64,000 nt of DNA from Cohnella candidum (GCF_003713065.1 NZ_CP033433.1:4155001-4219000); one strand, 5' to 3'; numbered from the stretch's first letter, positions 1 through 8,033 are shown. The notes: generated from the letters alone by a model not told the origin. Numbers and translations: made by a program.

Positions 1-282
1 CATCTGTTCGGTCACATCGTGGATGAGGGTGACGAGCTGTTCTTTAGGGGAGTTCGGGTACAGCTGCCTCAGTTTTTCAAATTTATCTATTTTTAGTTCA
101 TCTCTGAATTCGAGATAAGCAACCGTCAGATCATCTTTCGTCGCGAAGCTTCGATAGAAGCTTGCCTTGGCAACGCCGGATTGCTTGATAATCCGATCGA
201 TGCCGACCGCCCGTATTCCCTCCATGTAGAACAATTCGGAGGCGACCCGCAGTATCCGATCTCTGGCCGATTCTTTTTTCAT
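1..282 (-). CDS. TetR-family regulator, N-terminal part (runs off the left edge)
   Basis: The reading frame starts at ATG 282 and stays open to the window edge, giving 94 residues. It begins MKKESARDRILRVASELF and contains the TetR helix-turn-helix with GVAKASFYRSFATKDDL at about residues 37-53, where the recognition helix lies. The ligand-binding C-terminal domain is outside the window. It is divergent from the DHA2 pump at 442, and two near-identical palindromes lie in the shared promoter, so it very likely represses that pump and itself. The drug or metabolite it senses cannot be read from this fragment. Family assignment is firm; the target is inferred from layout. Confidence 0.9.
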   Translation of the reverse strand, partial: MKKESARDRILRVASELFYMEGIRAVGIDRIIKQSGVAKASFYRSFATKDDLTVAYLEFRDELKIDKFEKLRQLYPNSPKEQLVTLIHDVTEQM

Positions 283-321
283 CTTCGACCCCCGTCTCTA
301 AAAGTTTGGAAAAAAGTGCAT

Positions 322-377
322 TGACATGAGACAGATCTGTCTGTATCATTTCAATCTGGTGAGACAGACCTGTCTCC
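322..377 (+). promoter_or_regulatory. Sigma-A promoter with two TetR-type operators
   Basis: TTGACA (322-327), 17 bases, then TATCAT (345-350). A perfect 14-bp palindrome AGACAGATCTGTCT (330-343) fills the spacer. A second, GAGACAGACCTGTCTC (362-377), lies just downstream with only its central pair unmatched. Their centres are 33 bp apart, about three helical turns, so both face the same side of the DNA. A repressor bound to the first would block RNA polymerase directly. The adjacent TetR gene is the natural ligand. Confidence 0.85.
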
Positions 378-441
378 CCCATTATATGAAGCCCTCTCGC
401 CTTCTGTCAATTGAGCGAGTAGTGGGAAAGGGGAACTTTCT

Positions 442-1911
442 ATGCCCAAGACATTTTCGGACGCTTCCGCCCAGTCGGCGCGGACTCGCGACCCCGTCTC
501 TAAAGGAGACGGACGCAGATCGCGTCTGATGCTGCCGGCTCTGCTATTGTCTGTATTTATGGCCGTGTCGAACGCGTTCATCGTGAACGTAGCCATGCCT
601 TCGATCCAAAAAGGGCTCGAGGCCAGCTTCGCCGATGTACAATTCATGCTTACCGGGTATACTCTTACGTTTGCCGTTCTGCTGATTATCGGTGCACGGC
701 TGGGCGATCGGTTTGGTCGCCGGAGAATGCTGTTCATCGGGGTGGCCCTATTCACGATTGCTTCTCTATTATGCGGCCTATCTGCCCTTGTCACGATGCT
801 CATTGCGTCGCGAGTTTTGCAAGGCGTCGGCGCCGCTTTGTTTATGCCGCAGATTTTATCCCTCATTCAAGCCAATTATACTCCGGAACGTCGAGGTGCG
901 ATCTTCGGCATGTATGGAGCGACCCAGGGAATCGCGGCGGCGGTCGGGCAGATCATCGGCGGGCTGCTTCTCCGCATGGATTTGTGGGATCTGGATTGGA
1001 GAGCAGTGTTTCTGATCAGCGTCCTGCTCGGGGCTCTGATATTGGCCCTGATTCCGTTTATTCCGGAATCCGGCTCGCCGGATCGCGCCGGACTGGATTG
1101 GATTGGTGCCGCACTCGCCGCTGCAGGCTTGCTGATGCTCGTCTATCCGCTCGTGCAGGGACAACGTGAAGGATGGCCCGCGAGCCTCGTCGTCAGTTTG
1201 CTCTTGTCGGCCCCTGTGTTGGTTTTGTTCGCCTGGTACGAACGGCGGCTGCTTCGCCGCGGCCGGCTCCCATTTATGAATGTCGATCTCTTTAGACATA
1301 GGGTGTTCACGTTCGGCATTCTCGTCGTGCTGCTGTTGATGTCATCGCAGGGCGCCTTCTTCCTTGTCGCCGCCTACATGCTTCAGCTTGGACTTCATTT
1401 CTCGGCTCTGCAAGCAGGTCTTGTAATCGGGTCGATGGGAATGGGCTATTTCCTCGCATCGCTGTTCTCTTCCCGAGTCGCCGCGAAGCTTGGAGCCCAT
1501 GTGCTGACCGTCGGTTCCATCTTGACGACAGCAGGTTACCTGCTGCTTAGCTGGGCGGTCCGAACAACCGGGGTTTCATCCGATATCGGCGTGTGGATCC
1601 CGGCTTTAGCTGCGCTCGGCATCGGTCAAGGCTTCGTCGCCGCGCCACTGACTAATATCGTTTTGGCGAAGATCCGCACAACGGACATCGGCTCCGCATC
1701 CGGTGTTATGACAACCAGCATACAGATCGCCTCTACGATCGGAATCGCCCTGATCGGCATCGTTTGGCTTAGCGCTCTTGGAGCCCATAGCTCGGTCTCC
1801 GCCTATCCCGACGCGTTTAACATTTGTCTATATGTGCTGGCCGCCGCCGCTGCGCTCATCCTGCCGCTGGCATTGATGCTGGCTGGGCGAAACGGTGTTC
1901 GTCGATCGTGA
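442..1911 (+). CDS. DHA2-family MFS multidrug efflux transporter
   Basis: A 489-residue integral membrane protein of the size and layout of 14-helix EmrB/QacA (DHA2) proton antiporters. The cytoplasmic loop after helix 2 carries the MFS motif GARLGDRFGRRRML, and helix 4 has RVLQGVGAALFMPQ. The first ~28 residues are polar and cytoplasmic. ATG 442 has an AAAGGGG ribosome site. It likely exports a toxic organic compound and is induced when the divergent TetR repressor (1-282) releases the two operators at 330-377. Substrate unknown. A strong terminator follows, so it is monocistronic. Confidence 0.92.
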   Translation: MPKTFSDASAQSARTRDPVSKGDGRRSRLMLPALLLSVFMAVSNAFIVNVAMPSIQKGLEASFADVQFMLTGYTLTFAVLLIIGARLGDRFGRRRMLFIGVALFTIASLLCGLSALVTMLIASRVLQGVGAALFMPQILSLIQANYTPERRGAIFGMYGATQGIAAAVGQIIGGLLLRMDLWDLDWRAVFLISVLLGALILALIPFIPESGSPDRAGLDWIGAALAAAGLLMLVYPLVQGQREGWPASLVVSLLLSAPVLVLFAWYERRLLRRGRLPFMNVDLFRHRVFTFGILVVLLLMSSQGAFFLVAAYMLQLGLHFSALQAGLVIGSMGMGYFLASLFSSRVAAKLGAHVLTVGSILTTAGYLLLSWAVRTTGVSSDIGVWIPALAALGIGQGFVAAPLTNIVLAKIRTTDIGSASGVMTTSIQIASTIGIALIGIVWLSALGAHSSVSAYPDAFNICLYVLAAAAALILPLALMLAGRNGVRRS

Positions 1912-1929
1912 AAGTCGCTAATGGAGATT

Positions 1930-1980
1930 ACAAAAAGGACATCCGCTTTGAGTTTTCAGTGCGAATGTCCTTTTGTTTTT
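1930..1980 (+). terminator. Rho-independent terminator of the DHA2 pump gene
   Basis: Long inverted repeat (ACAAAAAGGACATCCGC at 1930-1946 against GCGAATGTCCTTTTGT at 1961-1976) followed by a T-run. It separates the pump gene from the converging Rrf2 gene. Confidence 0.85.
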
Positions 1981-2043
1981 GGGCTTTTATCGTCTATTTG
2001 CCCATCCCAAACCCATCCCGACAAAGACGTTACCGTTCACGTC

Positions 2044-2472
2044 TTAATTTTTCGTTTCGACTATTCCACTCTTGACCAGCTGATCAATCGTAATGCCCGC
2101 CAATTCGTTCTCCATCGTCGTTTGGACTTTAGTGTAAACTCCATTTAATAAATGCGGCATTTTACTTCCTACCGGACAAGTCGGGTTTGTATCTTGATGA
2201 ATGATAAAAATTCCACGATTATCTTCAATGGTAGCACGGTAAACATCCAATAGCGTGATTTGATTTGCCTTTTTGGCCAGGCTTATCGCTGCATTTGTTC
2301 CAAGAGTAGATGTAATAAGACCTGCTTTAGTAAGTTTTCTCATAATTCTTCTAATAACCGCCGAATTCGCGTTCACACTCATAGCAAGTAATTCGGACGT
2401 GGTACGGCCTTTTTTATTAAATTCAAGAAAGCATAAAATATGAACGGCTACAGAGAACTGTTGGCTTCTCAT
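2044..2472 (-). CDS. Rrf2-family transcriptional regulator
   Basis: 142 residues starting MRSQQFSVAVHILCFLEF, with a winged helix-turn-helix over about residues 9-60. It has the typical Rrf2 segment NSAVIRRIMRKLTKAGLI followed by a wing. It lacks the three-cysteine Fe-S cluster of IscR/NsrR; only C14 and a single CPVG cysteine near residue 99 are present. It therefore resembles YwnA/HypR-type Rrf2 proteins, in which single cysteines can sense electrophiles or oxidants. It is divergent from an alpha/beta hydrolase gene with a palindrome between them, and is probably its repressor. Redox sensing is family inference only. Confidence 0.85.
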   Translation of the reverse strand: MRSQQFSVAVHILCFLEFNKKGRTTSELLAMSVNANSAVIRRIMRKLTKAGLITSTLGTNAAISLAKKANQITLLDVYRATIEDNRGIFIIHQDTNPTCPVGSKMPHLLNGVYTKVQTTMENELAGITIDQLVKSGIVETKN

Positions 2473-2566
2473 TTTTGCAAGGTCCTTCTTTCAGAGTAAA
2501 GCTTATTTGTAGTGTATTGATTTTTGAAAGGCAAATCAAATTTAAAAAAATGGTCACGGAATCAAC

Positions 2567-2620
2567 TTGACTTCTAAGGCATGATTCGATATCTTATTAT
2601 ATGTAACAGTAACAGTTACT
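2567..2620 (+). promoter_or_regulatory. Promoter and palindromic operator between Rrf2 and hydrolase genes
   Basis: TTGACT (2567-2572), 17 bases, TATCTT (2590-2595), followed at 2608-2620 by AGTAACAGTTACT, a perfect 13-bp palindrome about a central A. A further GTAAC half-site lies at 2603-2607. The position just downstream of the -10 box suits a repressor. The likely ligand is the divergent Rrf2 protein. Confidence 0.65.
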
Positions 2621-2644
2621 AATACTATTAAGGAAGTGGATTGT

Positions 2645-3421
2645 ATGCACTATCTTGTTAACGGAGTCGAACTTCATGTTGAACAACAGGGACAAGGAGA
2701 CACTGCTCTTGTGTTTTTGCACTTTTACGGCGGGTCAGCACGAACCTGGGATAAGATTATTGACGTTCTAAAAGAGAAATACCGTTGCATAGCTTATGAC
2801 CAACGTGGATGGGGGAACTCAGATAAGTCTGCTACATCTTATACAATTAAGGATCTGGCCGATGATGCACATGCGCTCATTCAAGAGCTTGGTTTGAAGC
2901 GTTATGCGGTCATTGGTCATTCAATGGGCGGTAAAGCGGCACAGTTACTGGCTTCACGTAATCCCGCCGGTTTGGAAGCTTTGATTTTAGTTGCACCATC
3001 TCCCCCGACTCCTCAAGATATGCCACAAGAAATTAGAAATGCAATGGTTCATTTTTATGATACTCGTGAGGGAGCAGAAATGGCTTTGAGCAATATTACC
3101 TTACTTCCTCTGGAAGAAAATATTCGCGAAATGGTGCTCGAGGATATGCAAAAAAGCGCACCTTTAGCTCGTGAGGCATGGCCTGAAACCGCAATGCTCG
3201 AGGATATATCCGGGGAAGTGAAAAACATCAATGTCCCCACACTTGTGATAGCCGGAGAATCTGACCCGATAGATCGGTTGGAAACGCTGAAAAGTGAGCT
3301 GCTGCCACGCATACCTCGTGCAGAACTACACGTCATTCCCCAAACCGGCCACCTTTCTCCTTTAGAAGCACCCAATCAAGTCTGTAAGGGAATCTCAAAT
3401 TTTTTAGCCAAGCATTCCTAA
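2645..3421 (+). CDS. Alpha/beta-fold hydrolase
   Basis: 258 residues with the complete alpha/beta-hydrolase signature: oxyanion region FLHFYGG (25-31), the nucleophile elbow GHSMGG with Ser93, acid Asp in AGESDP near residue 209, and His in PQTGHLSP near 238. It resembles small soluble esterase, haloperoxidase or lactonase-type enzymes; the substrate is not predictable. ATG 2645 is chosen because AAGGAAGTGG sits just before it; a GTG at 2636 lies inside that ribosome site. It is under the operator at 2608-2620 and probably controlled by the divergent Rrf2 protein. Confidence 0.87.
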   Translation: MHYLVNGVELHVEQQGQGDTALVFLHFYGGSARTWDKIIDVLKEKYRCIAYDQRGWGNSDKSATSYTIKDLADDAHALIQELGLKRYAVIGHSMGGKAAQLLASRNPAGLEALILVAPSPPTPQDMPQEIRNAMVHFYDTREGAEMALSNITLLPLEENIREMVLEDMQKSAPLAREAWPETAMLEDISGEVKNINVPTLVIAGESDPIDRLETLKSELLPRIPRAELHVIPQTGHLSPLEAPNQVCKGISNFLAKHS

Positions 3422-3444
3422 TAAACCTACATTTGTGATTGTGT

Positions 3445-3783
3445 TTTTCTCCTATATGGTGTTGGAACAAGGCGCATTAACCGACAAATACAATGCGAAA
3501 AATCCTCTCCCAAGCGGCACCAAAGAAGAGAGGCGTTTAATGAAGACGTGCTTGCGAAACTGGAAGCCTTGATCCATGTTATGAAGGAAATCGGCGATAC
3601 GCACAATGCGACTTCTGCACAAGTTGCAATCGCTTGGGCCATTGCGAAAGGAACCGTTCCGATCATCGGCGTTACGAGAACTTCCCAAATTGCTGATGCT
3701 GTAAAAGCCGCTGAAATCACGCTGACAGCACAGGAAATCCACGATCTTGAAGCAGCGGTGAAAGCTGGGAAAATCCGATGCAT
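3445..3783 (+). pseudogene. Aldo/keto reductase remnant (C-terminal third, frameshifted)
   Basis: The C-terminal third of an aldo/keto reductase. Frame one reads FFSYMVLEQGALTDKYNAK from about 3447. Near 3528 the frame changes by one base, and the match continues as REAFNEDVLAKLEAL, then SAQVAIAWAIAKGTVPIIGV, the family's helix/strand with the NADP-binding region. About two thirds of the ~320-residue enzyme, including the catalytic Asp/Tyr/Lys part, is absent; the preceding sequence is the hydrolase stop codon. The 3' end keeps its own terminator. It is a decayed gene, and its 5' part was probably lost when the hydrolase module arrived. Confidence 0.85.
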
Positions 3784-3815
3784 TAATCACTATAATCCGT
3801 CTATTCGGATTACGG

Positions 3816-3851
3816 AACCGTTTCGCGGAAATTACCGCGAAACGGTTTTTT
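3816..3851 (+). terminator. Strong intrinsic terminator behind the reductase remnant
   Basis: Perfect 13-bp stem (AACCGTTTCGCGG at 3816-3828 and its complement at 3835-3847), six-base loop, then T6. Confidence 0.93.
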
Positions 3852-3955
3852 AGTATCCGCAGAAAAACAGATGAACCAAATAAACAAATTATTTCCGATC
3901 TCGAACGAACACTTCTCACACATTGCGAGCGCCGCCTCCACCTTCAACTCAACTC

Positions 3956-4007
3956 TTCGCTTACCACTACTTGTGGTACGGTTCAGCTTAACGCTCGTAA
4001 CAGCGAA
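3956..4007. other. rlmH-tail-like attachment site (att3) with inverted repeat
   Basis: On the plus strand CTACTTGTGGTACGGTTC (3967-3984) differs from the true 3' end of rlmH (19503-19520) at 3 of 18 bases. Read on the minus strand it encodes A-E-P-Y-H-K-stop, the RlmH C-terminus, with no rlmH sequence before it. TTCGC (3956-3960) on the left and GTAACAGCGAA (3997-4007) on the right form an imperfect inverted repeat. The same arrangement occurs at 16368-16415. It reads as the far-end junction of a cassette inserted at rlmH. Confidence 0.7.
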
Positions 4008-4052
4008 AAAATAAAAGGAGCATGCCGCGTGAGCCCTCTTTATTTAATTCAA

Positions 4053-4101
4053 TTGATTTTAGTCTAATTAGACTATATAATGTTTTTGGTCTAATTAGAC
4101 C
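4053..4101 (+). promoter_or_regulatory. Promoter with paired PadR-type operators
   Basis: TTGATT (4053-4058), 17 bases, TATAAT (4076-4081). Two perfect 14-bp palindromes share the core GTCTAATTAGAC: AGTCTAATTAGACT (4061-4074) in the spacer and GGTCTAATTAGACC (4088-4101) downstream of the -10 box. Centres are 27 bp apart. The only regulator in the operon is the PadR protein at 4971, so autorepression of the esterase-padR operon is the simple reading. Confidence 0.82.
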
Positions 4102-4131
4102 ATAGTAATGACGTAAAGGGGTGAAGATTAA

Positions 4132-4974
4132 ATGATAAAATCATTTTTAATGTTGGGTCAGTCTAATATGGCAGGCCGTGGATTTTTGCATGAAGTCGAT
4201 CCTATCTATAATGAAAAAATAAAAATGCTGCGGAATGGACAGTGGCAGATGATGACAGAGCCGATTAATTATGACCGTCCGATTTCCGGTGTAAGCCTGG
4301 CGGCGTCTTTCGCCGATGCCTGGTCGAAAGCCAATCCCGATGAAGATATTGGTTTGATCCCTTGTGCGGAAGGTGGCAGTTCCTTGAATGACTGGCATCC
4401 GGAAGGCATCCTTTTTCAGCATGCTTTGTCCGAAGCCCGCTTCGCCCTGCGGTCCAGTCAAATCTACGGAATCCTTTGGCACCAGGGTGAAAGCGACAGT
4501 TATCGTTCGCTACATGAAACGTATTACGAGAAATTTACCCTTATCATCGAGACCCTAAGAAACGAATTGAATCTTGATGAGATACCGTTGATCATTGGTG
4601 GACTTGGTGATTTCCTTGGGAAGACCGGTTTTGGACAGCACGCGACAGAGTATCGACAGGTCAATGAACAATTGCAGCACTTCGCCAACGAACATCAAAA
4701 TTGTTATTTTGTAACAGCGGCAGATTTGACCGCGAATCCTGATGGCATTCATTTAGACGCGGTTTCGCAACGCAAATTCGGCTACCGCTATTTCGAGGCT
4801 TTTTCGAAAAAGTGCCATGTCATGTTACCCATCCCGGGGGAGGAGCAGTCGCTGAAAGTTGATCGGGACTATTCGAAAACAGAACAGATTTACCTTCATA
4901 GCATGAATTTAGCTTCGGGTAAAATCACGTACGCGGAATTCGAGGCGCAGATGGTGAAGGTGATGCAGCCTTGA
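4132..4974 (+). CDS. SGNH-type carbohydrate esterase (SASA/CE6-like)
   Basis: 280 residues. Block I is LGQSNMAGRG with nucleophile Ser11, typical of sialate-O-acetylesterase-like (SASA, CE6) proteins. GILWHQGESDS (112-122) is the conserved block III/oxyanion region, and NPDGIHLD gives catalytic Asp204/His207. No signal peptide, so it acts in the cytoplasm, perhaps deacetylating imported sugars or oligosaccharides. The last ~60 residues are not obviously part of the SGNH fold. The ATG follows AAGGGGTG. Its 3' end overlaps the start of the PadR gene, and both lie behind the paired operators at 4061-4101. Confidence 0.86.
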   Translation: MIKSFLMLGQSNMAGRGFLHEVDPIYNEKIKMLRNGQWQMMTEPINYDRPISGVSLAASFADAWSKANPDEDIGLIPCAEGGSSLNDWHPEGILFQHALSEARFALRSSQIYGILWHQGESDSYRSLHETYYEKFTLIIETLRNELNLDEIPLIIGGLGDFLGKTGFGQHATEYRQVNEQLQHFANEHQNCYFVTAADLTANPDGIHLDAVSQRKFGYRYFEAFSKKCHVMLPIPGEEQSLKVDRDYSKTEQIYLHSMNLASGKITYAEFEAQMVKVMQP

Positions 4975-5510
4975 TCCCCTTACTCATCCTTGGCTTGCTC
5001 ATCCAAAACCCCGGCGCTCACGGCTATGAACTACTAGCCTTAATGGAAAAACGCCATTACAAATACATTGTAAACTTCACGAAAGGCTCGTTTTATTACA
5101 ATCTGCAGCAACTTGAAGAAAAAGGTTGGATTGAACAGATTCAGCAGAATCCTTCAACCAGTGGGCGCGAAATTCGGAACTTTAGAATCACTGGATCGGG
5201 AATGGCTGAATTCGATAAATTAATGGTTGAATACGGCACCAAATCGGAATATGTGAACCTGCAATTTTATGGGGCGTTGCTCTTTGCCGATGATTACGAC
5301 AAAAACAAATTGCTGAAACTGATCCAATCGCAAATAGACCAGACTAAAACCCGAATCGCCCTCCTTGATGAATACCTGTCCAACACACAAGAACTTCCCG
5401 GCACAATCGATTACTACCGCCGCATGAACGAAAATTCCCGTTCCCATCATTTGGTTAACTTAGAGTGGTTTGAACAATTGAAAGCAGATATAGAGGGGCC
5501 TGTTGCATAA
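4971..5510 (+). CDS. PadR-family transcriptional regulator
   Basis: 179 residues, probably from the TTG at 4971, which overlaps the esterase stop (TTGA), so translation is likely coupled. The N-terminal winged helix reads LLIQNPGAHGYELLALM, then a recognition helix and FTKGSFYYNLQQLEEKGWI. The C-terminal ~80 residues are helical, as in the PadR dimerisation domain of Vir/AphA type. It is the obvious candidate to bind the two GTCTAATTAGAC palindromes before the operon. Phenolic acids are the inducer for founding PadR members, but no ligand can be inferred here. Confidence 0.88.
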   Translation: MIPLLILGLLIQNPGAHGYELLALMEKRHYKYIVNFTKGSFYYNLQQLEEKGWIEQIQQNPSTSGREIRNFRITGSGMAEFDKLMVEYGTKSEYVNLQFYGALLFADDYDKNKLLKLIQSQIDQTKTRIALLDEYLSNTQELPGTIDYYRRMNENSRSHHLVNLEWFEQLKADIEGPVA

Positions 5511-5535
5511 TAAAAAAGAAGTTAAATAAACTGAT

Positions 5536-5586
5536 CCCCATAGACTGAACACTTTGAAAAAAGTGTTTAGGCTGTGGGGCCTTTTT
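5536..5586 (+). terminator. Terminator of the esterase-padR operon
   Basis: A long hairpin, CCCCATAG...ACACTTT against AAAGTGT...CTGTGGGG, followed by CCTTTTT. Confidence 0.85.
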
Positions 5587-5651
5587 GTATTCTGGTAATG
5601 TCATCTGAGGATTGTCATCTAAGGATAACCATGCAACCATGAGAATTTCTT

Positions 5652-5780
5652 AAGTTAAAGCAGGACTTTGACGTGCTGCGTCACACCGGAAACCTTCGAG
5701 CGACACTGCTCGATCAGATCGAAGCCTACTTTCTTCAGCTAAAGGAACAATGGCTGAAAGACCAAGCGGAAAGAAGCTGA
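5652..5780 (+). pseudogene. Unrecognised gene remnant in a 447-bp gap
   Basis: Between the padR stop (5510) and the end of the SDR gene (5958) no intact gene is visible. A plus-strand frame ending at TGA 5778-5780 reads KLKQDFDVLRHTGNLRATLL and then a charged helical tail LKEQWLKDQAERS. It has no start codon or ribosome site and a stop shortly upstream, so it looks like the 3' end of a lost gene. I do not recognise the family. The rest (5781-5957) shows nothing clear. Confidence 0.4.
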
Positions 5781-5957
5781 CCCTAATTCAGACCATAGTA
5801 AAGCAGATAGCTGTTCAGCAAGGCCAAAAGCTTCGAGGCATTGAACTGGTCAGATTGGATTTTACCCATCCCGGATGAAATGCAAATGACGAAACTCTTG
5901 TTCCTTCGATTCGTCGTGCCAATTCGAAAGCAAAATAAGTTCTGGCGAATAATCCCG

Positions 5958-6758
5958 CTAACCGTGTCTTTTTGGCTTTGACATGCGCTCCATGATCAAG
6001 GCTACCCTGCGCCTGCTAAAAAACCGGATCATTTGAGCCATAAGGTAATTGTTACGTCCATCGATGATATAGCTGCGTCCCTGATCAATCCCACGAAATC
6101 CGGCCTGTACAACCTTCTCCGGGGTCGAGAGCTTTTGGCCCGCCCCCATTTCCTCGCTGCCGACCGCATCGAAGAACCCCGTCTCGGTTGCACCCGGGCA
6201 CAGTGCGAGCACGCGAACGCCTCGCCCGCGCGTTTCCGCCCATAGTGCCTCAGAGAAGGACAAGACAAATGCTTTGGTAGCCCCGTAAACGGTAGAATAA
6301 GCACAAGGCATAAACGCGGCCATAGAAGCCACGTTAACGATGACTCCGTCCTCTCGCCTCAGCATATCGGGCAGCAACCGATGCGTAAGATCGACTAACG
6401 CAGCCGTGTTCAGCATAATCTCTTCTTGCTCGCGCTCCGGGTCTATTTCCTCGAAACGGCCATATGTGCCAACGCCTGCGTTGTTGATGAGAATATCGAC
6501 CGACAAGCCCAGTTCGGATATTTGTTCGGCCAGTTGACGCGGGGCATTCGCTTTGGACAAATCGCAAGCGAGAGCATAAGCCCGTACGCCGTACTGGCGG
6601 TTGATTTCCCTTGCCATTGCATCCAGTTTGTCCTTGGAGCGCGCTGCCAGAACGACATGACAGCCTCGTGCCGCCAGTTCTTTGGCATACGCTTTCCCGA
6701 TTCCGGATGAAGCACCGGTGACTACAGCCAGCTTGTTTCTATATGCATACTTGTTCAA
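5958..6758 (-). CDS. Short-chain dehydrogenase/reductase
   Basis: 266-residue classical SDR. Nucleotide-binding TGASSGIG begins at residue 14, NNAG is at 92-95, catalytic Ser145 lies in VNVASMAAF and Tyr158-x3-Lys162 in YGATK. ARS after the second strand suggests NADP(H). The C-terminal 40 residues are basic and hydrophobic (MAQMIRFFSRRR), possibly membrane-associating, as in YqjQ/DltE-like SDRs. It is divergent from an XRE/MmyB regulator, a common pairing, with paired operators between them. Substrate unknown. Confidence 0.9.
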   Translation of the reverse strand: MNKYAYRNKLAVVTGASSGIGKAYAKELAARGCHVVLAARSKDKLDAMAREINRQYGVRAYALACDLSKANAPRQLAEQISELGLSVDILINNAGVGTYGRFEEIDPEREQEEIMLNTAALVDLTHRLLPDMLRREDGVIVNVASMAAFMPCAYSTVYGATKAFVLSFSEALWAETRGRGVRVLALCPGATETGFFDAVGSEEMGAGQKLSTPEKVVQAGFRGIDQGRSYIIDGRNNYLMAQMIRFFSRRRVALIMERMSKPKRHG

Positions 6759-6768
6759 GATACAAAGC

Positions 6769-6825
6769 CTCCTATCGATAGCACTGCTCTGATGTAAATT
6801 ATCTTAATCGTACTATCGGTAGGAG
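6769..6825. promoter_or_regulatory. Paired inverted operator between SDR and XRE genes
   Basis: CTCCTATCGATAG (6769-6781) and CTATCGGTAGGAG (6813-6825) are inverted copies with one mismatch in 13. Each contains its own palindrome (CTATCGATAG is perfect). The 31-bp interval puts the centres four turns apart, just upstream of the SDR start, and suggests co-operative binding of a dimeric repressor, most simply the divergent regulator. No confident -35/-10 pair was found for either gene; the 247-bp gap holds nothing else obvious. Confidence 0.6.
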
Positions 6826-7005
6826 GGGTTAGCCACAGCATGTCTATACTAGTAATGGGAGTAACAGCATCGGTACTCGTTATGGTTCTCTTTTGTGGAT
6901 ACGAAACCTTAACAGAGATTATAATGATCGTGTACGAAGTGCTTTGGGTCCATTTGGTTAATTACGATACGTATTGTTCCATATAAGTAATTAGAGGTGA
7001 GCTGC

Positions 7006-7860
7006 TTGAAAACAAATCGTTCCTCATCCGCATTGGGCAAGTTCATAAAATCGCGCAGAGAACGCTTGCAGCCTTCAGAGGCGGGGATCCAGCCGCTGCC
7101 CGGACGAAGACGCACTCCGGGACTTCGAAGAGAAGAAGTCTCTTATCTTGCCCATATAAGCGTGACTTACTATACCTGGCTGGAGCAAGGCAAGGAGGTG
7201 AATCCTTCGCCGGAAGTGCTGCTAAGTATCGGCAAAGCGCTTCAGCTTGACGAAGATGAACAGAAGCATCTGTTCGATCTGGCCAATGTAGACGCGGCGA
7301 GTGTCGTTACAGTGCCGAATAACGGAGGGCCGGATGCGGGAGTTTTGCAGAAAATCGTAGATCAGCTGCATTATCCTTCTTTTATCACGGACGAAGGTAC
7401 GGATGTTATCGCCTGGAATCGGGCGGCAGAACTGATCGTAGCCGATTTCGGCAGTCTGCCGGACAACGAACGGAATATGATGGACATTATGTTTTTAAAG
7501 CCGGATTACCGCATAAGACTGGTGAATTGGGAAGGCTTTGCCCGTTACTCCGTAGCGGTTCTGCGGGCAAGCTTCGACCTTTACAAGAACAACCCGTTGT
7601 ATTTGGAACGGTTCGAACGCTTGAGACGGGAAAGCGAGGAATTCGTGCATTTCTGGGAGCTATATGAAGTCAAGCAAAAGCGCCAAGCCACCGCATTATT
7701 TCGTCTTCCTGACGCACAGGAGATGGAGTTCGTGCTCCATTCGGCGGCTGTCATTGATAACGACCCTGGACTGCACTGGTGTTTCTTTGTTCCGGTTCCC
7801 GGTTCTGGCACGGAGGAGAGATTATTGCGTTTACTGGAGCAGGACAATCGGCTCCCATAG
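7006..7860 (+). CDS. XRE/MmyB-type transcriptional regulator
   Basis: 284 residues. The N-terminal XRE helix-turn-helix is preceded by the family hallmark RRRTPGLRREEVSYLA and includes YYTWLEQGKEVNPSPEVLLS. Residues ~100-280 match the MmyB-like ligand-binding domain, with DVIAWNRAAELIVADF and LVNWEGFARYSV. Such domains bind fatty-acid-like ligands in structural studies. Start: TTG 7006, about five bases after GAGGTGAG; GTG 6997 lies within that ribosome site. It most likely controls the divergent SDR gene. Confidence 0.88.
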   Translation: MKTNRSSSALGKFIKSRRERLQPSEAGIQPLPGRRRTPGLRREEVSYLAHISVTYYTWLEQGKEVNPSPEVLLSIGKALQLDEDEQKHLFDLANVDAASVVTVPNNGGPDAGVLQKIVDQLHYPSFITDEGTDVIAWNRAAELIVADFGSLPDNERNMMDIMFLKPDYRIRLVNWEGFARYSVAVLRASFDLYKNNPLYLERFERLRRESEEFVHFWELYEVKQKRQATALFRLPDAQEMEFVLHSAAVIDNDPGLHWCFFVPVPGSGTEERLLRLLEQDNRLP

Positions 7861-8033
7861 ACGGTTACTCCCGTTAATAGATTAGACGTGCTGTGATTTG
7901 TGCTTGGAAGGCCAAAATCATGACCTTGTCGCGCCGGTACTTGCGCCTATAATTAAAAGTTGCCTTTTGGGATAACAGGGGCCCTGAATCTTGAAAGGTG
8001 TGATCGATTTGAGGGTCACAGGCTTCTTAATAA

